Source: Streptomyces sp. NBC_01707
GTDB lineage: Bacteria; Actinomycetota; Actinomycetes; Streptomycetales; Streptomycetaceae
DNA length: 64,000 nt
Direction: 5' to 3'
Assembly (NCBI RefSeq): GCF_041438805.1
Contig: NZ_CP109190.1
Location: forward strand, 7,254,001 to 7,318,000
Position numbers and translations under genes: made by a program. Below, piece after piece: positions 8,015-17,526 of this stretch (its first letter is position 1; every line of letters starts with the position of its first letter). The notes below the pieces were generated by a model that worked only from the letters and a program-made list of their open reading frames with translations, searched no databases and had not been told where the DNA came from.

Positions 8015-9106
8015 TCAATCGCCGGACAGGCTTGACGTATCCGCCTGTCCGGCGGTCGAGGCCAACGCCTCCAACGTCCGCTGTGCCTCCTTCATCAACC
8101 GGCCCACCAGCTCCGCACAGCTCGGCAGGTCCTCGATGACACCGGCCACCTGGCCCGACGCCATCACCCCCAGGTCCGTCCGGCCGTCGACCATGGATGC
8201 CTTCAGCAGCATCGGGGTGTTGGCCGCGAGCAGCACCTGGCTCCAGGACAGATCCTTGCCGTGCCTCATCGCGAGGCCGTCGCGCACCATCCGGGACCAG
8301 CTGAGCCCCGAGATCCGCTTGAGGCCCGCCGCCCGGCACACCGCCTGGACCAGGGCCCTCGTGCGGCCCGCGTGCTCCAGCGCGGCGACCATCTCCGTAC
8401 GCAGCATCCGGTGCGGCAGCCCGTCCACGGCCGTGGTGACCGTGACGTCCCTGACACCCGCCGCCAGGTAGCGGGCCTTCACCGCGTCCGGGACCGTCGA
8501 GTCCGACGTCAGCAGGAACCGTGTGCCCATCGCGATGCCCGCCGCTCCGTACGCCAGCGCCGCGACCAGTCCGCGGCCGTCGTGGAAGCCGCCCGCCGCG
8601 ATCACCGGGATGTCCACCGCGTCCACCACCTGCGGCAGCAGCACCGTCGTCGCCACCTCGCCCGTGTGCCCGCCGCCCTCGCCGCCCTGCACGATCACCG
8701 CGTCCGCGCCCCACGCCGCGACCTTCTCGGCATGACGCCGCGCGCCGACCGAAGGAACGACGACCACCCCCGCGTCCTTCAGCTCGGCGATCAGCTCCTG
8801 CGACGGGGCCAGCGCGAACGACGCGACCTTCACACCCTCGTCGACGACGATCCGTACGCGCTCGCGCGCGTCACCGGCGTCGGCGCGCAGATTGACCCCG
8901 AACGGCGCCTGCGTACGGGACTTGACCTCCCGTACCGCCGCGCGCAGCTGCTCCACGGTCATCGTCGCGGAACCCAGAATGCCCAGCGCACCGGCTTCGG
9001 CGGTGGCGGAGACCAACCGGGGCCCGGCGACCCAGCCCATGCCGGTCTGCACGATCGGGTACCGGACGCCGACCAGCTCGGTGAGGGGCGTGCGCATCTG
9101 ATCCAT
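8015..9106 (-). CDS. ipdC: Nitronate-monooxygenase-family flavin enzyme, IpdC-like
   Basis: A 363-residue TIM-barrel FMN protein of the 2-nitropropane dioxygenase/IMPDH-like fold: GVRYPIVQTGMGWVAGPRLVSATAEAGALGIL at the N-terminus, IVQGGEGGGHTG (FMN phosphate loop) and VIAAGGFHDGRGLVAALAYGAAGIAMGTRF. In mycobacteria IpdC is the flavin oxidoreductase of steroid ring C/D breakdown. The ATG at 9106 overlaps the ipdB stop as TGATG; a second ATG three codons in (9097) is possible. It is last in the operon echA20-ipdA-ipdB-ipdC. A generic nitronate monooxygenase is the alternative, less likely given the neighbours. Confidence 0.82.
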   Translation of the reverse strand: MDQMRTPLTELVGVRYPIVQTGMGWVAGPRLVSATAEAGALGILGSATMTVEQLRAAVREVKSRTQAPFGVNLRADAGDARERVRIVVDEGVKVASFALAPSQELIAELKDAGVVVVPSVGARRHAEKVAAWGADAVIVQGGEGGGHTGEVATTVLLPQVVDAVDIPVIAAGGFHDGRGLVAALAYGAAGIAMGTRFLLTSDSTVPDAVKARYLAAGVRDVTVTTAVDGLPHRMLRTEMVAALEHAGRTRALVQAVCRAAGLKRISGLSWSRMVRDGLAMRHGKDLSWSQVLLAANTPMLLKASMVDGRTDLGVMASGQVAGVIEDLPSCAELVGRLMKEAQRTLEALASTAGQADTSSLSGD

Positions 9107-9870
9107 CAGAGCCTGACCTCGCGGTCCCGGGTGCCCTCCGGGTCGATGACCTCGCGGATCAGCCGGAGCTCCTCGAGGGTCGGCTCGCGGGTGCGGGGGA
9201 CGTCGTCCGCGATCGTCAGTGTGAAGCCGGTGGCCTCGCGGACCTGGTCGGCCGTGACACCCGGGTGCAGCGAGGCGAGACGCATCGAGCGGTCCGCGGT
9301 CGCGAAGTCGAGGACGGCGAGGTCGGTGACGACACGCGGGATGTGGTGGTAGCGGGTCGCCGACGGGCCGGCGGCCGCCGCGCTGTCGTGACCGACCCCG
9401 CTGATCATGTCGACGCGCTCGACGAACACCCGGGGGGAATGCCTGGGGACCCAGTAACTGACCGGGTTGTTCAGGGTGTTGACGGGGGCGCCGCGGACGC
9501 CGAGCAGCTGGCGGGCGGGCTGTTCCCAGTCGCCGATGCAGGAGATGTTCTGGTTGCCGAAACGGTCGATCTGGCCGGCGCCCATCATCACGTGGCGCCG
9601 GCCGCCGGTGACCATGGCGAGGTGCAGACGGTACGGCAGCCAGCCCTCGGGCGTGCCGTCGAGGCCGACGATCATCGCCTCGCCGTCGGTGAGCAGCAGA
9701 TCGGGCGAGAAGGTGCGCTTGGCGAGGCGGGCGCCGACGGACGGGATCAGGCCCATCGGGCTGGCGAGCACCTCGCCGTTGTCACGCCAGGCGTCGGCGC
9801 AGGCGATCACGCAGTACTCGGCGCGGGTGGCGGGCCGGGTGTCGGGCGGTGTGGTCCCAGGGGTCGTCAC
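9106..9870 (-). CDS. ipdB: CoA-transferase-fold hydrolase beta subunit IpdB
   Basis: A 254-residue class I CoA-transferase-fold beta chain: ATRAEYCVIACADAWRDNGEVLASPMGLIPSVGARLAKRTFSPDLLLTDGEA, then MMGAGQIDRFGNQN and a C-terminal LASLHPGVTADQVREATGF. With IpdA it hydrolytically opens the last steroid ring (COCHEA-CoA hydrolase) rather than transferring CoA. The frame is open far upstream, but the true start is the GTG at 9870, which overlaps the ipdA stop as GTGA and gives the family length (about 250). Tight coupling with ipdA fits a heterodimer made in equal amounts. Confidence 0.88.
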   Translation of the reverse strand: MTTPGTTPPDTRPATRAEYCVIACADAWRDNGEVLASPMGLIPSVGARLAKRTFSPDLLLTDGEAMIVGLDGTPEGWLPYRLHLAMVTGGRRHVMMGAGQIDRFGNQNISCIGDWEQPARQLLGVRGAPVNTLNNPVSYWVPRHSPRVFVERVDMISGVGHDSAAAAGPSATRYHHIPRVVTDLAVLDFATADRSMRLASLHPGVTADQVREATGFTLTIADDVPRTREPTLEELRLIREVIDPEGTRDREVRL

Positions 9871-10742
9871 TTCTGCTCCTCGTGCCAGGTCCGGACGGCC
9901 GACTGATAGCTCTTCTCGCTGCCGTCGGGGGGCAGGAAGCGGGCGGTGAACGCCGCCCAGGCGGCCGGGTCGGCGGCCGCGGTGGCGTATGCCTTCTGGA
10001 ACGCCTCGTCGCGCGGGTAGTCGGGGGCGCAGGAGGTGAAGTGCGCGCCGTTCGGGGTCTCGACGACGCCGGTGACCGAGTACCGCCTGACGAGCAGGGT
10101 CTGGGGGGCGGCCCGCGCGGTCAGTTCGGCCGTCTCGACGAGCCGTTCGCAGGAGACGTACGCGGTGTCGGCGGCCTCGCAGAACAGGTCGTCGAAGTAC
10201 GGGTCGGGGCCGAGGTACTGGCCGTTTCCGGCCCGGTCGGCGCGGTTCAGGTGGACCAGTGCCGCGTCCATCCGCAGGGCCGGCATCGCGACGAACTCCT
10301 CGCCGTCCGCGTACGGCGAACGCACCGTACGCAGAGCGGGGTTGACCCGCATGACGTCCGATCCGATGCCGGCCCGGACAGGCAGGAACGGCAGCCGGTT
10401 CGCGGCGGCGTGCAGCCCCCACATGAACATCGCCTCGTCCACCTCCATCAGCTCGAGGGCGCCGCACTGGCGGGCCGCTCTGAAGTGCGGTTCGAGCGGG
10501 ATCGAGTCGAGAGTGGCGAAGGCCGCGACCAGTTTGCGGATCCGGCCGGCGGCGGCGAGCAGTCCGACGTCGGGACCGCCGTACGAGACCACCGTGAGAT
10601 CGGTGATCCGGGACCGGAGCAGCGCACGCACGAGCGCCATCGGCTTGCGGCGCGAGCCCCAGCCGCCGATGCCGATCGTCATGCCGCTGCTGAGCCGGGA
10701 GACGACCTCGTCGGCCGTCATGGTCTTGTCGGTCACCGTCAT
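9867..10742 (-). CDS. ipdA: CoA-transferase-fold hydrolase alpha subunit IpdA
   Basis: A 291-residue alpha chain of the class I CoA-transferase fold: MTADEVVSRLSSGMTIGIGGWGSRRKPMALVRALL, YGGPDVGLLAAAGRI, and IPLEPHFRAARQCGALELMEVDEAMFMWGLHAAANRLPFLP. Mycobacterial IpdA has almost the same length. IpdAB cleaves the remaining carbocycle of the CoA-linked steroid remnant by a retro-Claisen type hydrolysis. Its ATG at 10742 overlaps the echA20 stop (ATGA) and its stop overlaps ipdB (GTGA), so it sits in a fully coupled operon. Confidence 0.88.
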   Translation of the reverse strand: MTVTDKTMTADEVVSRLSSGMTIGIGGWGSRRKPMALVRALLRSRITDLTVVSYGGPDVGLLAAAGRIRKLVAAFATLDSIPLEPHFRAARQCGALELMEVDEAMFMWGLHAAANRLPFLPVRAGIGSDVMRVNPALRTVRSPYADGEEFVAMPALRMDAALVHLNRADRAGNGQYLGPDPYFDDLFCEAADTAYVSCERLVETAELTARAAPQTLLVRRYSVTGVVETPNGAHFTSCAPDYPRDEAFQKAYATAAADPAAWAAFTARFLPPDGSEKSYQSAVRTWHEEQK

Positions 10743-11482
10743 GCCTCCTTGCCGAAGGTGTCACGGACGCGGGCGGCGGCTCCGCTGAGGTTGGCCTCGA
10801 AGGTGAAGCCCTGCTCGAAGCGGTAGCTGCGGCGGACGTCCACCGGATCGATGCCGTTGATGGCGGCCTTGGCGAGCCGGATCAGGTACCCGTCCTTCCG
10901 GGCGATCTCACCCGCCAGCTCCAGTGCCGCTTCCTGGAGTTCGGCGCGCGGGACGACTTTCCAGACCGAACCGTGGGCCTGCAGCTCGGCGGCCGTGGCG
11001 GTGCGCGAGGTGTAGTACAGCGTGCGCATCAGATGCTGCGGGACGAGCCGGGCGAGATGCGTCGCGGCGCCGAGTGCGCCCCGGTCCAGCTCGGGCAGGC
11101 CGAACGTCGCGTCGTCGCTCGCCACGATCGCGTCGGCGTTGGCGGCCAGGCCGATGCCGCCGCCGAGGCAGAAGCCGTGCACCGCGGCGACGACCGGCAC
11201 CTCGCACTCGTACACCGCGGCGAACGCCTCGAAGCAGCCGCGGTTGGCGCCGATCAGGGTGTCGTGCCCGGAGTCGCGCTGCATCTCCTTGATGTCGACG
11301 CCCGCATTGAACCCGCGCCCGGCGGCGGCCAGGACGACACAGCGGACCTCGGGGTCGCGGCCCGCCGCGCGGAGTGCGTCCGCGAGGTCGTACCAGCCCT
11401 GCACAGGCAGGGCGTTGACGGGCGGGTGGTCGACGGTGACGACGGATACGCCCTTGACGGGGCTTGCGGTGGAGACACCCAT
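10739..11482 (-). CDS. echA20: Enoyl-CoA hydratase-family ring hydrolase EchA20
   Basis: A 247-residue crotonase: VDHPPVNALPVQGWYDLADAL, AAAGRGFNAGVDIKEM (oxyanion hole segment), VHGFCLGGGIGLAANADAIVASDDATFGLPELDRGALGAATHLARLV. Length equals that of mycobacterial EchA20, which hydrolyses a ring of the HIP-CoA-derived intermediate before IpdAB acts. The ATG at 11482 is chosen over one at 11512, because the longer form would swallow the operator at 11501-11520. It heads the operon echA20-ipdA-ipdB-ipdC, divergent from an SDR gene. Confidence 0.87.
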   Translation of the reverse strand: MGVSTASPVKGVSVVTVDHPPVNALPVQGWYDLADALRAAGRDPEVRCVVLAAAGRGFNAGVDIKEMQRDSGHDTLIGANRGCFEAFAAVYECEVPVVAAVHGFCLGGGIGLAANADAIVASDDATFGLPELDRGALGAATHLARLVPQHLMRTLYYTSRTATAAELQAHGSVWKVVPRAELQEAALELAGEIARKDGYLIRLAKAAINGIDPVDVRRSYRFEQGFTFEANLSGAAARVRDTFGKEA

Positions 11483-11500
11483 GAGCGGATCAGCTACCTT

Positions 11501-11520
11501 TCCACCAAACATTTGTTAGG
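11501..11520. promoter_or_regulatory. Second KstR2-type operator
   Basis: TCCACCAAACATTTGTTAGG matches the reverse complement of the site at 2977-2996 at 17 of 20 positions. It lies 19 bp upstream of echA20 and 49 bp upstream of the divergent SDR, so a KstR2-type dimer here could control both. Confidence 0.78.
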
Positions 11521-11568
11521 TGTGGAAGGTAGCAGCCTGCCCCCGCATCGCCAACAAGGAGATGTGAG

Positions 11569-12513
11569 ATGACCGCAAGCAGCGACGGACACGGCACGGG
11601 GCTCTGTGCGGGGCGTGTGGTGATCGTGACGGGGGCCGGGCGAGGGCTCGGCCGGGCCCACGCCCTCGCCTTCGCCGCCGAGGGGGCGAAGGTCGTGGTC
11701 AACGACCTGGGTGTCGGACTCGACGGGGCCGGCGGGTCGTCCCCCGGACCCGCCCGGCAGGTGGTCGACGAGATCGAGGCGGCGGGCGGCGAAGCGGTGG
11801 CCCACGGCGGTGACATCGCGACCGGTGCGGGCGCGGCCGGGCTGGTCGCGGCCGCCCTGGACACCTACGGGCGGCTGGACACGCTGGTCAACAACGCGGG
11901 CTTCCTGCGCGACCGGATGCTCGTCAACCTCGACGAGGACGACTGGGACGCGGTGCTGCGCGTCCACCTCAAGGGCCACTTCCTCACGCTGAAACACGCC
12001 GCGGCGCACTGGCGGGCCGAGACCGAGGCGGGCCGTACCCCCGCCGCCCGGGTGATCAACACCAGTTCGGGCGCGGGGCTGCTCGGCAGCGTCGGCCAGG
12101 GCAACTACTCCGCCGCGAAAGCCGGGATCGTCGGCCTGACACTGGTCGCCGCGGCGGAGATGGGCCGGTACGGGGTCCAGGTCAACGCGATCGCTCCGGC
12201 GGCCCGCACCCGGATGACCGAGCAGACCTTCGCGGAGACGATGGCGGCGCCGGAGGAGGGGACGGGGGCGTTCGACGCGATGGCACCCGAAAACGTGTCA
12301 CCGCTGGTGGTGTGGCTGGGTTCGGCCGCGAGCGACGGGGTGACCGGGCGGGTCTTCGAGGCGGAGGCGGGCCGGATCACGGTGATGGAGGGATGGCGCC
12401 CGGGCCCTTCCGTGGACCGGGGCGCGCGGTGGGCGCCGGCGGAGGCGGGGGAGGCCACCCGGAAACTGCTGGCGGAGGCGGGGACGGGGCTGCCGGTGTA
12501 CGGGGCGCGGTGA
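11569..12513 (+). CDS. SDR dehydrogenase, Rv3548c-like (steroid ring C/D cluster)
   Basis: A 314-residue SDR: TGAGRGLGRAHALAFAAEGAKVVVNDLGVGLDG (NAD site, extended loop as in multifunctional-enzyme SDR domains), NNAG, NTSSGAGLLGSVGQGNYSAAKAGI (Ser and YSAAK), and VNAIAPAARTRMTE. It resembles the SDRs next to echA20 in mycobacteria (Rv3548c/Rv3549c), which are taken to oxidise a hydroxyacyl-CoA intermediate. An AAGGAGATG ribosome site precedes the ATG at 11569. It is divergent from echA20 and shares the operator at 11501-11520. Confidence 0.78.
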   Translation: MTASSDGHGTGLCAGRVVIVTGAGRGLGRAHALAFAAEGAKVVVNDLGVGLDGAGGSSPGPARQVVDEIEAAGGEAVAHGGDIATGAGAAGLVAAALDTYGRLDTLVNNAGFLRDRMLVNLDEDDWDAVLRVHLKGHFLTLKHAAAHWRAETEAGRTPAARVINTSSGAGLLGSVGQGNYSAAKAGIVGLTLVAAAEMGRYGVQVNAIAPAARTRMTEQTFAETMAAPEEGTGAFDAMAPENVSPLVVWLGSAASDGVTGRVFEAEAGRITVMEGWRPGPSVDRGARWAPAEAGEATRKLLAEAGTGLPVYGAR

Positions 12514-12566
12514 CGGGCGGAATGGTGCCGGCAACGGCGGGTCTCCGGTGATTGAGGAGCGGGGGG

Positions 12567-12585
12567 CGGGGGTGGCGCACCCCCG
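12567..12585. terminator. Hairpin between convergent genes
   Basis: CGGGGGTG (12567-12574) and CACCCCCG (12578-12585) form an 8-bp stem with a 3-nt loop, between the SDR gene and the end of the opposing metallopeptidase-like gene. Confidence 0.6.
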
Positions 12586-12649
12586 GCTCGGGGAAGAGGT
12601 GGGTGAGGGACACCGCACGCCGTGGGCGCGCCGATCCCACCGCCCACGC

Positions 12650-13549
12650 TCATGTGTCGCAGTCCAGCACCGTGCGGCAGAGCGCACACCGCACCCGCAC
12701 CCGCCCCCGCACCGCGACCCGGATCCGCTGAAGGCACGTCGGGCACGCGAACGAGACCCGCAGTCCGTCCGGTCCGGCTTCGAAGGCGTAGGGAACACCG
12801 GGGACGGGGGCCGCGGTCGTGCCCGGATGGTCCTGGGCGTACCGGCGGACCTTCGCGTAGCGCCGTCGGCCCGCCCATCCCGCCGCCGTGAGAGGTGGCT
12901 GCCGGGCGTCCTGCTCCGCCCGCGCCCGTCCCGCCGCGAACGCCTCGTAGGCCTGCGGGCTGGTGAACCAGGGTGAGGGATCCTCGTCGAAGGCGAACGC
13001 CCGCTTGGCCAGGACGTACCCGAACTCCTCAGGGGTGAGGTAGCCGAGTTTCTGGCTGGACGTGCCGTCCTCCCGGAACGCGTCGAGCAGCAGCCAGCCC
13101 GCGCCCAGATACGTCGCCGCGGTGTCGGTGAGGATCTCGTTGTCGCGTGTGCCGGGAAACTCCAGGCCGAGCCGGTGCAGCAGCACATGCATGACCTCGT
13201 GGGAGAGTGCGGCGCCGATGTCCCTGCGGTGGGTGCGGAAGCGGTCGTTGAGCTCGATGAAGTACTCGGGTCCCGCCGCGAGTTCGACACTTCCCGCATG
13301 CTCCATCGCCCGGAACGCCACGATCATGCGGGCGTCCGGCAGATGAAGGTGCTGGACCATGGCCCGCGCCACCCGCTGCGCGCCGAGATGCAGATCGTCC
13401 TGGTCGGAGAAGGCCGCGTCGGCGGGCACGAGGCTCGGGGCATAACTCCGGACACCTTCGTACGACATCCGCCGGTACAGCGCGGTGATCGCCGACCGGA
13501 CGGTGTCGAGATGAGGGAAGCCGTGCACCACCGGACTGTCGCCTGTCAC
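12650..13549 (-). CDS. HExxH zinc-peptidase-like protein with C-terminal zinc ribbon
   Basis: A 299-residue protein not assigned to a named family. SHEVMHVLLHRLG places a zinc-binding HExxH at residues 117-121, and DNEILTDTAATYLGA about 17 residues later looks like the third-ligand helix of a gluzincin-type site. The last 35 residues hold two Cys pairs (CPTC..CALC), a rubredoxin-like zinc ribbon. Between them is SQKLGYLTPEEFGYVLAKRAF. No signal peptide or membrane segment is seen, so it is probably cytoplasmic. The gene stands alone. Function as a peptidase is inference from the motif. Confidence 0.7.
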   Translation of the reverse strand: MTGDSPVVHGFPHLDTVRSAITALYRRMSYEGVRSYAPSLVPADAAFSDQDDLHLGAQRVARAMVQHLHLPDARMIVAFRAMEHAGSVELAAGPEYFIELNDRFRTHRRDIGAALSHEVMHVLLHRLGLEFPGTRDNEILTDTAATYLGAGWLLLDAFREDGTSSQKLGYLTPEEFGYVLAKRAFAFDEDPSPWFTSPQAYEAFAAGRARAEQDARQPPLTAAGWAGRRRYAKVRRYAQDHPGTTAAPVPGVPYAFEAGPDGLRVSFACPTCLQRIRVAVRGRVRVRCALCRTVLDCDT

Positions 13550-13676
13550 GTCCGCACCCCCTCCGTGACGCTCAACCGGCTTCCACTGTAGGCGGATGTG
13601 GGCCGATCGGTGGTGAGGACGTGGACGAGGTCCGTCCGCGACATTGGCCGAAAAGTGGACCTTGTGGGGTCGGTGA

Positions 13677-14555
<879 letters not shown>

Positions 14556-14565
14556 CGCCGCATCA

Positions 14566-16368
14566 TCAGCTCGGATCACCCCCGGGTGTGCCCACGTGGA
14601 CGGGCACACCCGGGCCCAGCTCCGCATACGGGGCTCCCGCACCCTCCAGCTCCAGCACCCACACCTCGTTGGCGCCCGCCCGCAGCACCGGACCCGGCAC
14701 GTACAGCGTCCGCTGCGGGCCCGCCGACCAGTAGCGACCCAGGCAGAAGCCGTTCACCCAGACGAACCCGCGTGTCCAGCCCGGCAGTTCGAGACCCGCA
14801 TGATCCGCGGGAGCCGGTTCCGTCAGCTCGAACGACCCCCGGTACAGCCCGGTGCGTCCCTCCACGACATCCCCGAACGGCACCCCGGCCACCGCACCCG
14901 GCTCCTCGAACGCGGCCAGCCGCAGCGCCCTGGCCCGTACACCGTGCAGGTACTGCCGCTCGTGCAGCACCCCGCCGGTGATGCCCTTCGGCTCGCCCAG
15001 CCGCGGCCCGTAGTTGACCCGGCCCAGCGACTCCACCCACAGCTCGACGGACGCGGGCCCGGCCACGGGCGTGTCGAGGGTGGCACTCCCGTCGCCCAGC
15101 ACGCCCTCCAGGACGCCGTTCACGTACACCACGGCCCGGTCCCGGAGCCCCGTCACCCCCAGTGCGTAAGGTCGTCGCGGACCCGGGACATCCACCTGGT
15201 AGCGCACCAGGCCCCGGTCGACGCCCAGCTCCTCGAACGTCGGCGGAACACCGGACTCCGCCGGTTCCGGGTCGCCCAGCGCCTCCAGCACGCCGGACAG
15301 CGGCGCCCACCCGGTCAGCTCCGCCCGCACCGGTGCCGCGAGTCCGGCCGGCTCCGGCGGCAGATCGGGAAGCGGACCGTCCGAGAACTCGGCGAGGACC
15401 TCCCGCAACAGCCAGAACTTCTCCGTCGGCCGCCCGTACTCGTCGATCGGGGCGCCGTAGTCGTACGACGTCACGGTCGGCAGGAAATCCTCGTCCTGCA
15501 GCGAACCGGACCGGTTGGCCCCCGCCCAGCCCGCGAAGTTCGTTCCCCCGTGCGCCATGTAGATGTTCACGGACGCCCCGCACTCCAGGATCTCCCGCAG
15601 CGCGTCGGCGGCCCGCGCGGGTTCCCGTACGACCGGCGGAGCGCCCCAGTGCGCGAACCAGCCGCACCAGAACTCCATGCACATCAGCGGGCCTTTCGGC
15701 TGGTGCCGGCGCAACACCTCGAACGCCTCACGCGCCCCCGACCCGAAGTTCGCCGTGGCGAGCAGACCGGGCACGGATCCGCCCGTCAGCATGTGGTCCT
15801 CCGGCCCGTCGGACGTGAACAGCGGCACGCTCACCCCCTGTTCGCCCAGCATGTCCGCGAGTCGTCGCAGATAGACCGCGTCGGTGCCGTAGCTGCCGTA
15901 CTCGTTCTCCACCTGGACCATGATCACCGGGCCGCCGCGGTCGATCTGCCGCTCCACCACCTGCGGCAGCAGCTGCGTGAACCACCGCTCTACGGCCCCC
16001 AGATACCCGGCGTCACGGCTTCGCACACGGCGCCCGAACCGCCCCGTCACCCAGACCGGCAGCCCGCCGTTCTCCCACTCGGCGCAGATGTAGGGCCCCG
16101 GGCGGACGATCGCCCACAGCCCGGCCCGGTGCGCCGCGTCCAGGAACCGGCCCAGCGCCGCCACGTCCCGGAACACACCGGGCTCCGGCTCATGGACGTT
16201 CCACGGGACGTACGTCTCGACAGAGTTCAGACCCATGGCCCGAAGCATCGAAAGCCGGTGATCCCACTGCGCCTCGTGCACCCGGAAATAGTGCAGGGCC
16301 CCCGACAGCAGGCGTACGGGGTTCCCGTCGAGCCGGAAGTGGTCGTCCCCCACGGTGAAGTCAGCCAT
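14566..16368 (-). CDS. Glycoside hydrolase family 35 beta-galactosidase
   Basis: A 600-residue GH35 enzyme. It begins with the TIM barrel (LSGALHYFRVHEAQWDHRL, ETYVPWNVHEPEPG, RPGPYICAEWENGGLP). ENEYG at 154-158 carries the acid/base and Glu232 in MCMEFWCGWF is the nucleophile. C-terminal jelly-roll domains end in GFVWVNGFCLGRYW. No signal peptide is visible, so it likely acts inside the cell on imported galactosides. The ATG at 16368 starts directly before the conserved GDDHFRLDG. It is divergent from an AraC regulator, its probable controller. Confidence 0.9.
   Translation of the reverse strand: MADFTVGDDHFRLDGNPVRLLSGALHYFRVHEAQWDHRLSMLRAMGLNSVETYVPWNVHEPEPGVFRDVAALGRFLDAAHRAGLWAIVRPGPYICAEWENGGLPVWVTGRFGRRVRSRDAGYLGAVERWFTQLLPQVVERQIDRGGPVIMVQVENEYGSYGTDAVYLRRLADMLGEQGVSVPLFTSDGPEDHMLTGGSVPGLLATANFGSGAREAFEVLRRHQPKGPLMCMEFWCGWFAHWGAPPVVREPARAADALREILECGASVNIYMAHGGTNFAGWAGANRSGSLQDEDFLPTVTSYDYGAPIDEYGRPTEKFWLLREVLAEFSDGPLPDLPPEPAGLAAPVRAELTGWAPLSGVLEALGDPEPAESGVPPTFEELGVDRGLVRYQVDVPGPRRPYALGVTGLRDRAVVYVNGVLEGVLGDGSATLDTPVAGPASVELWVESLGRVNYGPRLGEPKGITGGVLHERQYLHGVRARALRLAAFEEPGAVAGVPFGDVVEGRTGLYRGSFELTEPAPADHAGLELPGWTRGFVWVNGFCLGRYWSAGPQRTLYVPGPVLRAGANEVWVLELEGAGAPYAELGPGVPVHVGTPGGDPS
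14581..14614 (+). terminator. 13-bp hairpin downstream of the trypsin gene, inside the 3' end of the opposing gene
   Basis: CCCGGGTGTGCCC (14581-14593) pairs perfectly with GGGCACACCCGGG (14602-14614) over an 8-nt loop. It follows the trypsin stop by 25 bp and overlaps the last codons of the convergent beta-galactosidase gene, so it can act for the trypsin message. Confidence 0.6.
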
Positions 16369-16591
16369 CGTGCTCGTACTCTCCTGTTGCGCCGGTCCCA
16401 CCCCCGAAGCCGCGCGCCCCGAGGCCGCACGACGGTACGCACCACGGAGCGGGCGGACCCGGGAGGAATGCTGCAGCCACCCTCACCCCCTGGCGTGCGG
16501 CCGGTCCATGGACAAAGATCGCTGCTGTTTGGACACAATGCGCAGATCACCGAACCGACCCCGGCCGAGCGGAGCGGAGGAAGGAAAGCCG

Positions 16592-17476
16592 ATGTCGACG
16601 TACCACACCTGGATGCGCTTCTTCACGCCCAGCCCGCTCCACCACCGGCTGGGCCTCGTCTGCCTGGGCGTCGGCCTGCAGCACGGCGCGCTGCCCACGG
16701 TCGGCCCCCGCACCCTGGACCACCATGTGGCCGTCGTGATCCACTCCGGCAGTGGCTGGTTCGGCAGCCCCGACGGCCGCCGGCTGCCCGTCACCGCCCC
16801 CAGCCTGATCTGGCTGACCCCCGGCACCCCGCACCACTACGGCGCCGACCCGGGCACCGGCTGGGACGAGAGTTTCGTCGACTTCACCGGCCCCGCCACC
16901 GCCACGTACACCGAACTCGGCTACATCGAACCGGACCGCCCCCTCGTCCCCCTCGCCGACACGGCGGGCCCGCGCGCCGCGGTGAGCCGGATCGTCCGCG
17001 CGGCCCGGCGCGGCAACCCGCTGCTCGAGGTCGAGAGCGGCGCCGCCGTCCATGAACTCCTCGTCGCCCTGCGCCGGGCCCGCGCCGATGTCAGCCCCGA
17101 CGGCGACCCGGTCCTGAAGGCCCTGGCCCGCGACGCTTTCCAGCCGCTCTCGGTCGCCGAACACGCCGCCCGGCACAACATGACACCCGCCGAACTGCGC
17201 ACCGCGGTACGACGCGGCGCCGGCTGCAGCCCCAAGGACTACCTCCTGGGCATCCGTCTCGGCCGCGCCAAAGAACTCCTCGCCGCGACCGAACTGCCCG
17301 TCGCCGCGGTCGCCCGCCGCGTCGGCTACGACGACCCCGCCTACTTCTCCCGCCTGTTCGCCCGCCGCGTCGGCACCGCCCCGGTCCGCTTCCGCGAACA
17401 GCAGGGCCGCGCCGTACCGGGCGGCTGGAGCGACACGATCCCCGACCCGGACCACCCACCGATGATCAGCCCCTGA
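16592..17476 (+). CDS. AraC-family transcriptional regulator
   Basis: A 294-residue AraC/XylS protein. The N-terminal half is a cupin-like sugar sensor (HHVAVVIHSGSGWFGSPDGRRLPVTAPSLIWLTPGTPHHYG). The C-terminal half has two helix-turn-helices, the second in the classic form VAAVARRVGYDDPAYFSRLFARRVGTAPVRFR. The ATG at 16592 follows GGAGGAAGG. Because it is divergent from the GH35 gene over a 223-bp gap, it probably activates that gene in response to a galactoside; the ligand is inferred from the neighbour only. Confidence 0.87.
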   Translation: MSTYHTWMRFFTPSPLHHRLGLVCLGVGLQHGALPTVGPRTLDHHVAVVIHSGSGWFGSPDGRRLPVTAPSLIWLTPGTPHHYGADPGTGWDESFVDFTGPATATYTELGYIEPDRPLVPLADTAGPRAAVSRIVRAARRGNPLLEVESGAAVHELLVALRRARADVSPDGDPVLKALARDAFQPLSVAEHAARHNMTPAELRTAVRRGAGCSPKDYLLGIRLGRAKELLAATELPVAAVARRVGYDDPAYFSRLFARRVGTAPVRFREQQGRAVPGGWSDTIPDPDHPPMISP

Positions 17477-17526
17477 GGGCTGTCCCGTAGCAGGGCCCCG
17501 GACCCGGCCGTCTAAGCTCGTCGACC

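Noticed and set aside
9871..10764. N-terminal extension of ipdB in its own frame
   Set aside because: It overlaps all of ipdA; the GTG at 9870 with GTGA coupling gives the family length.
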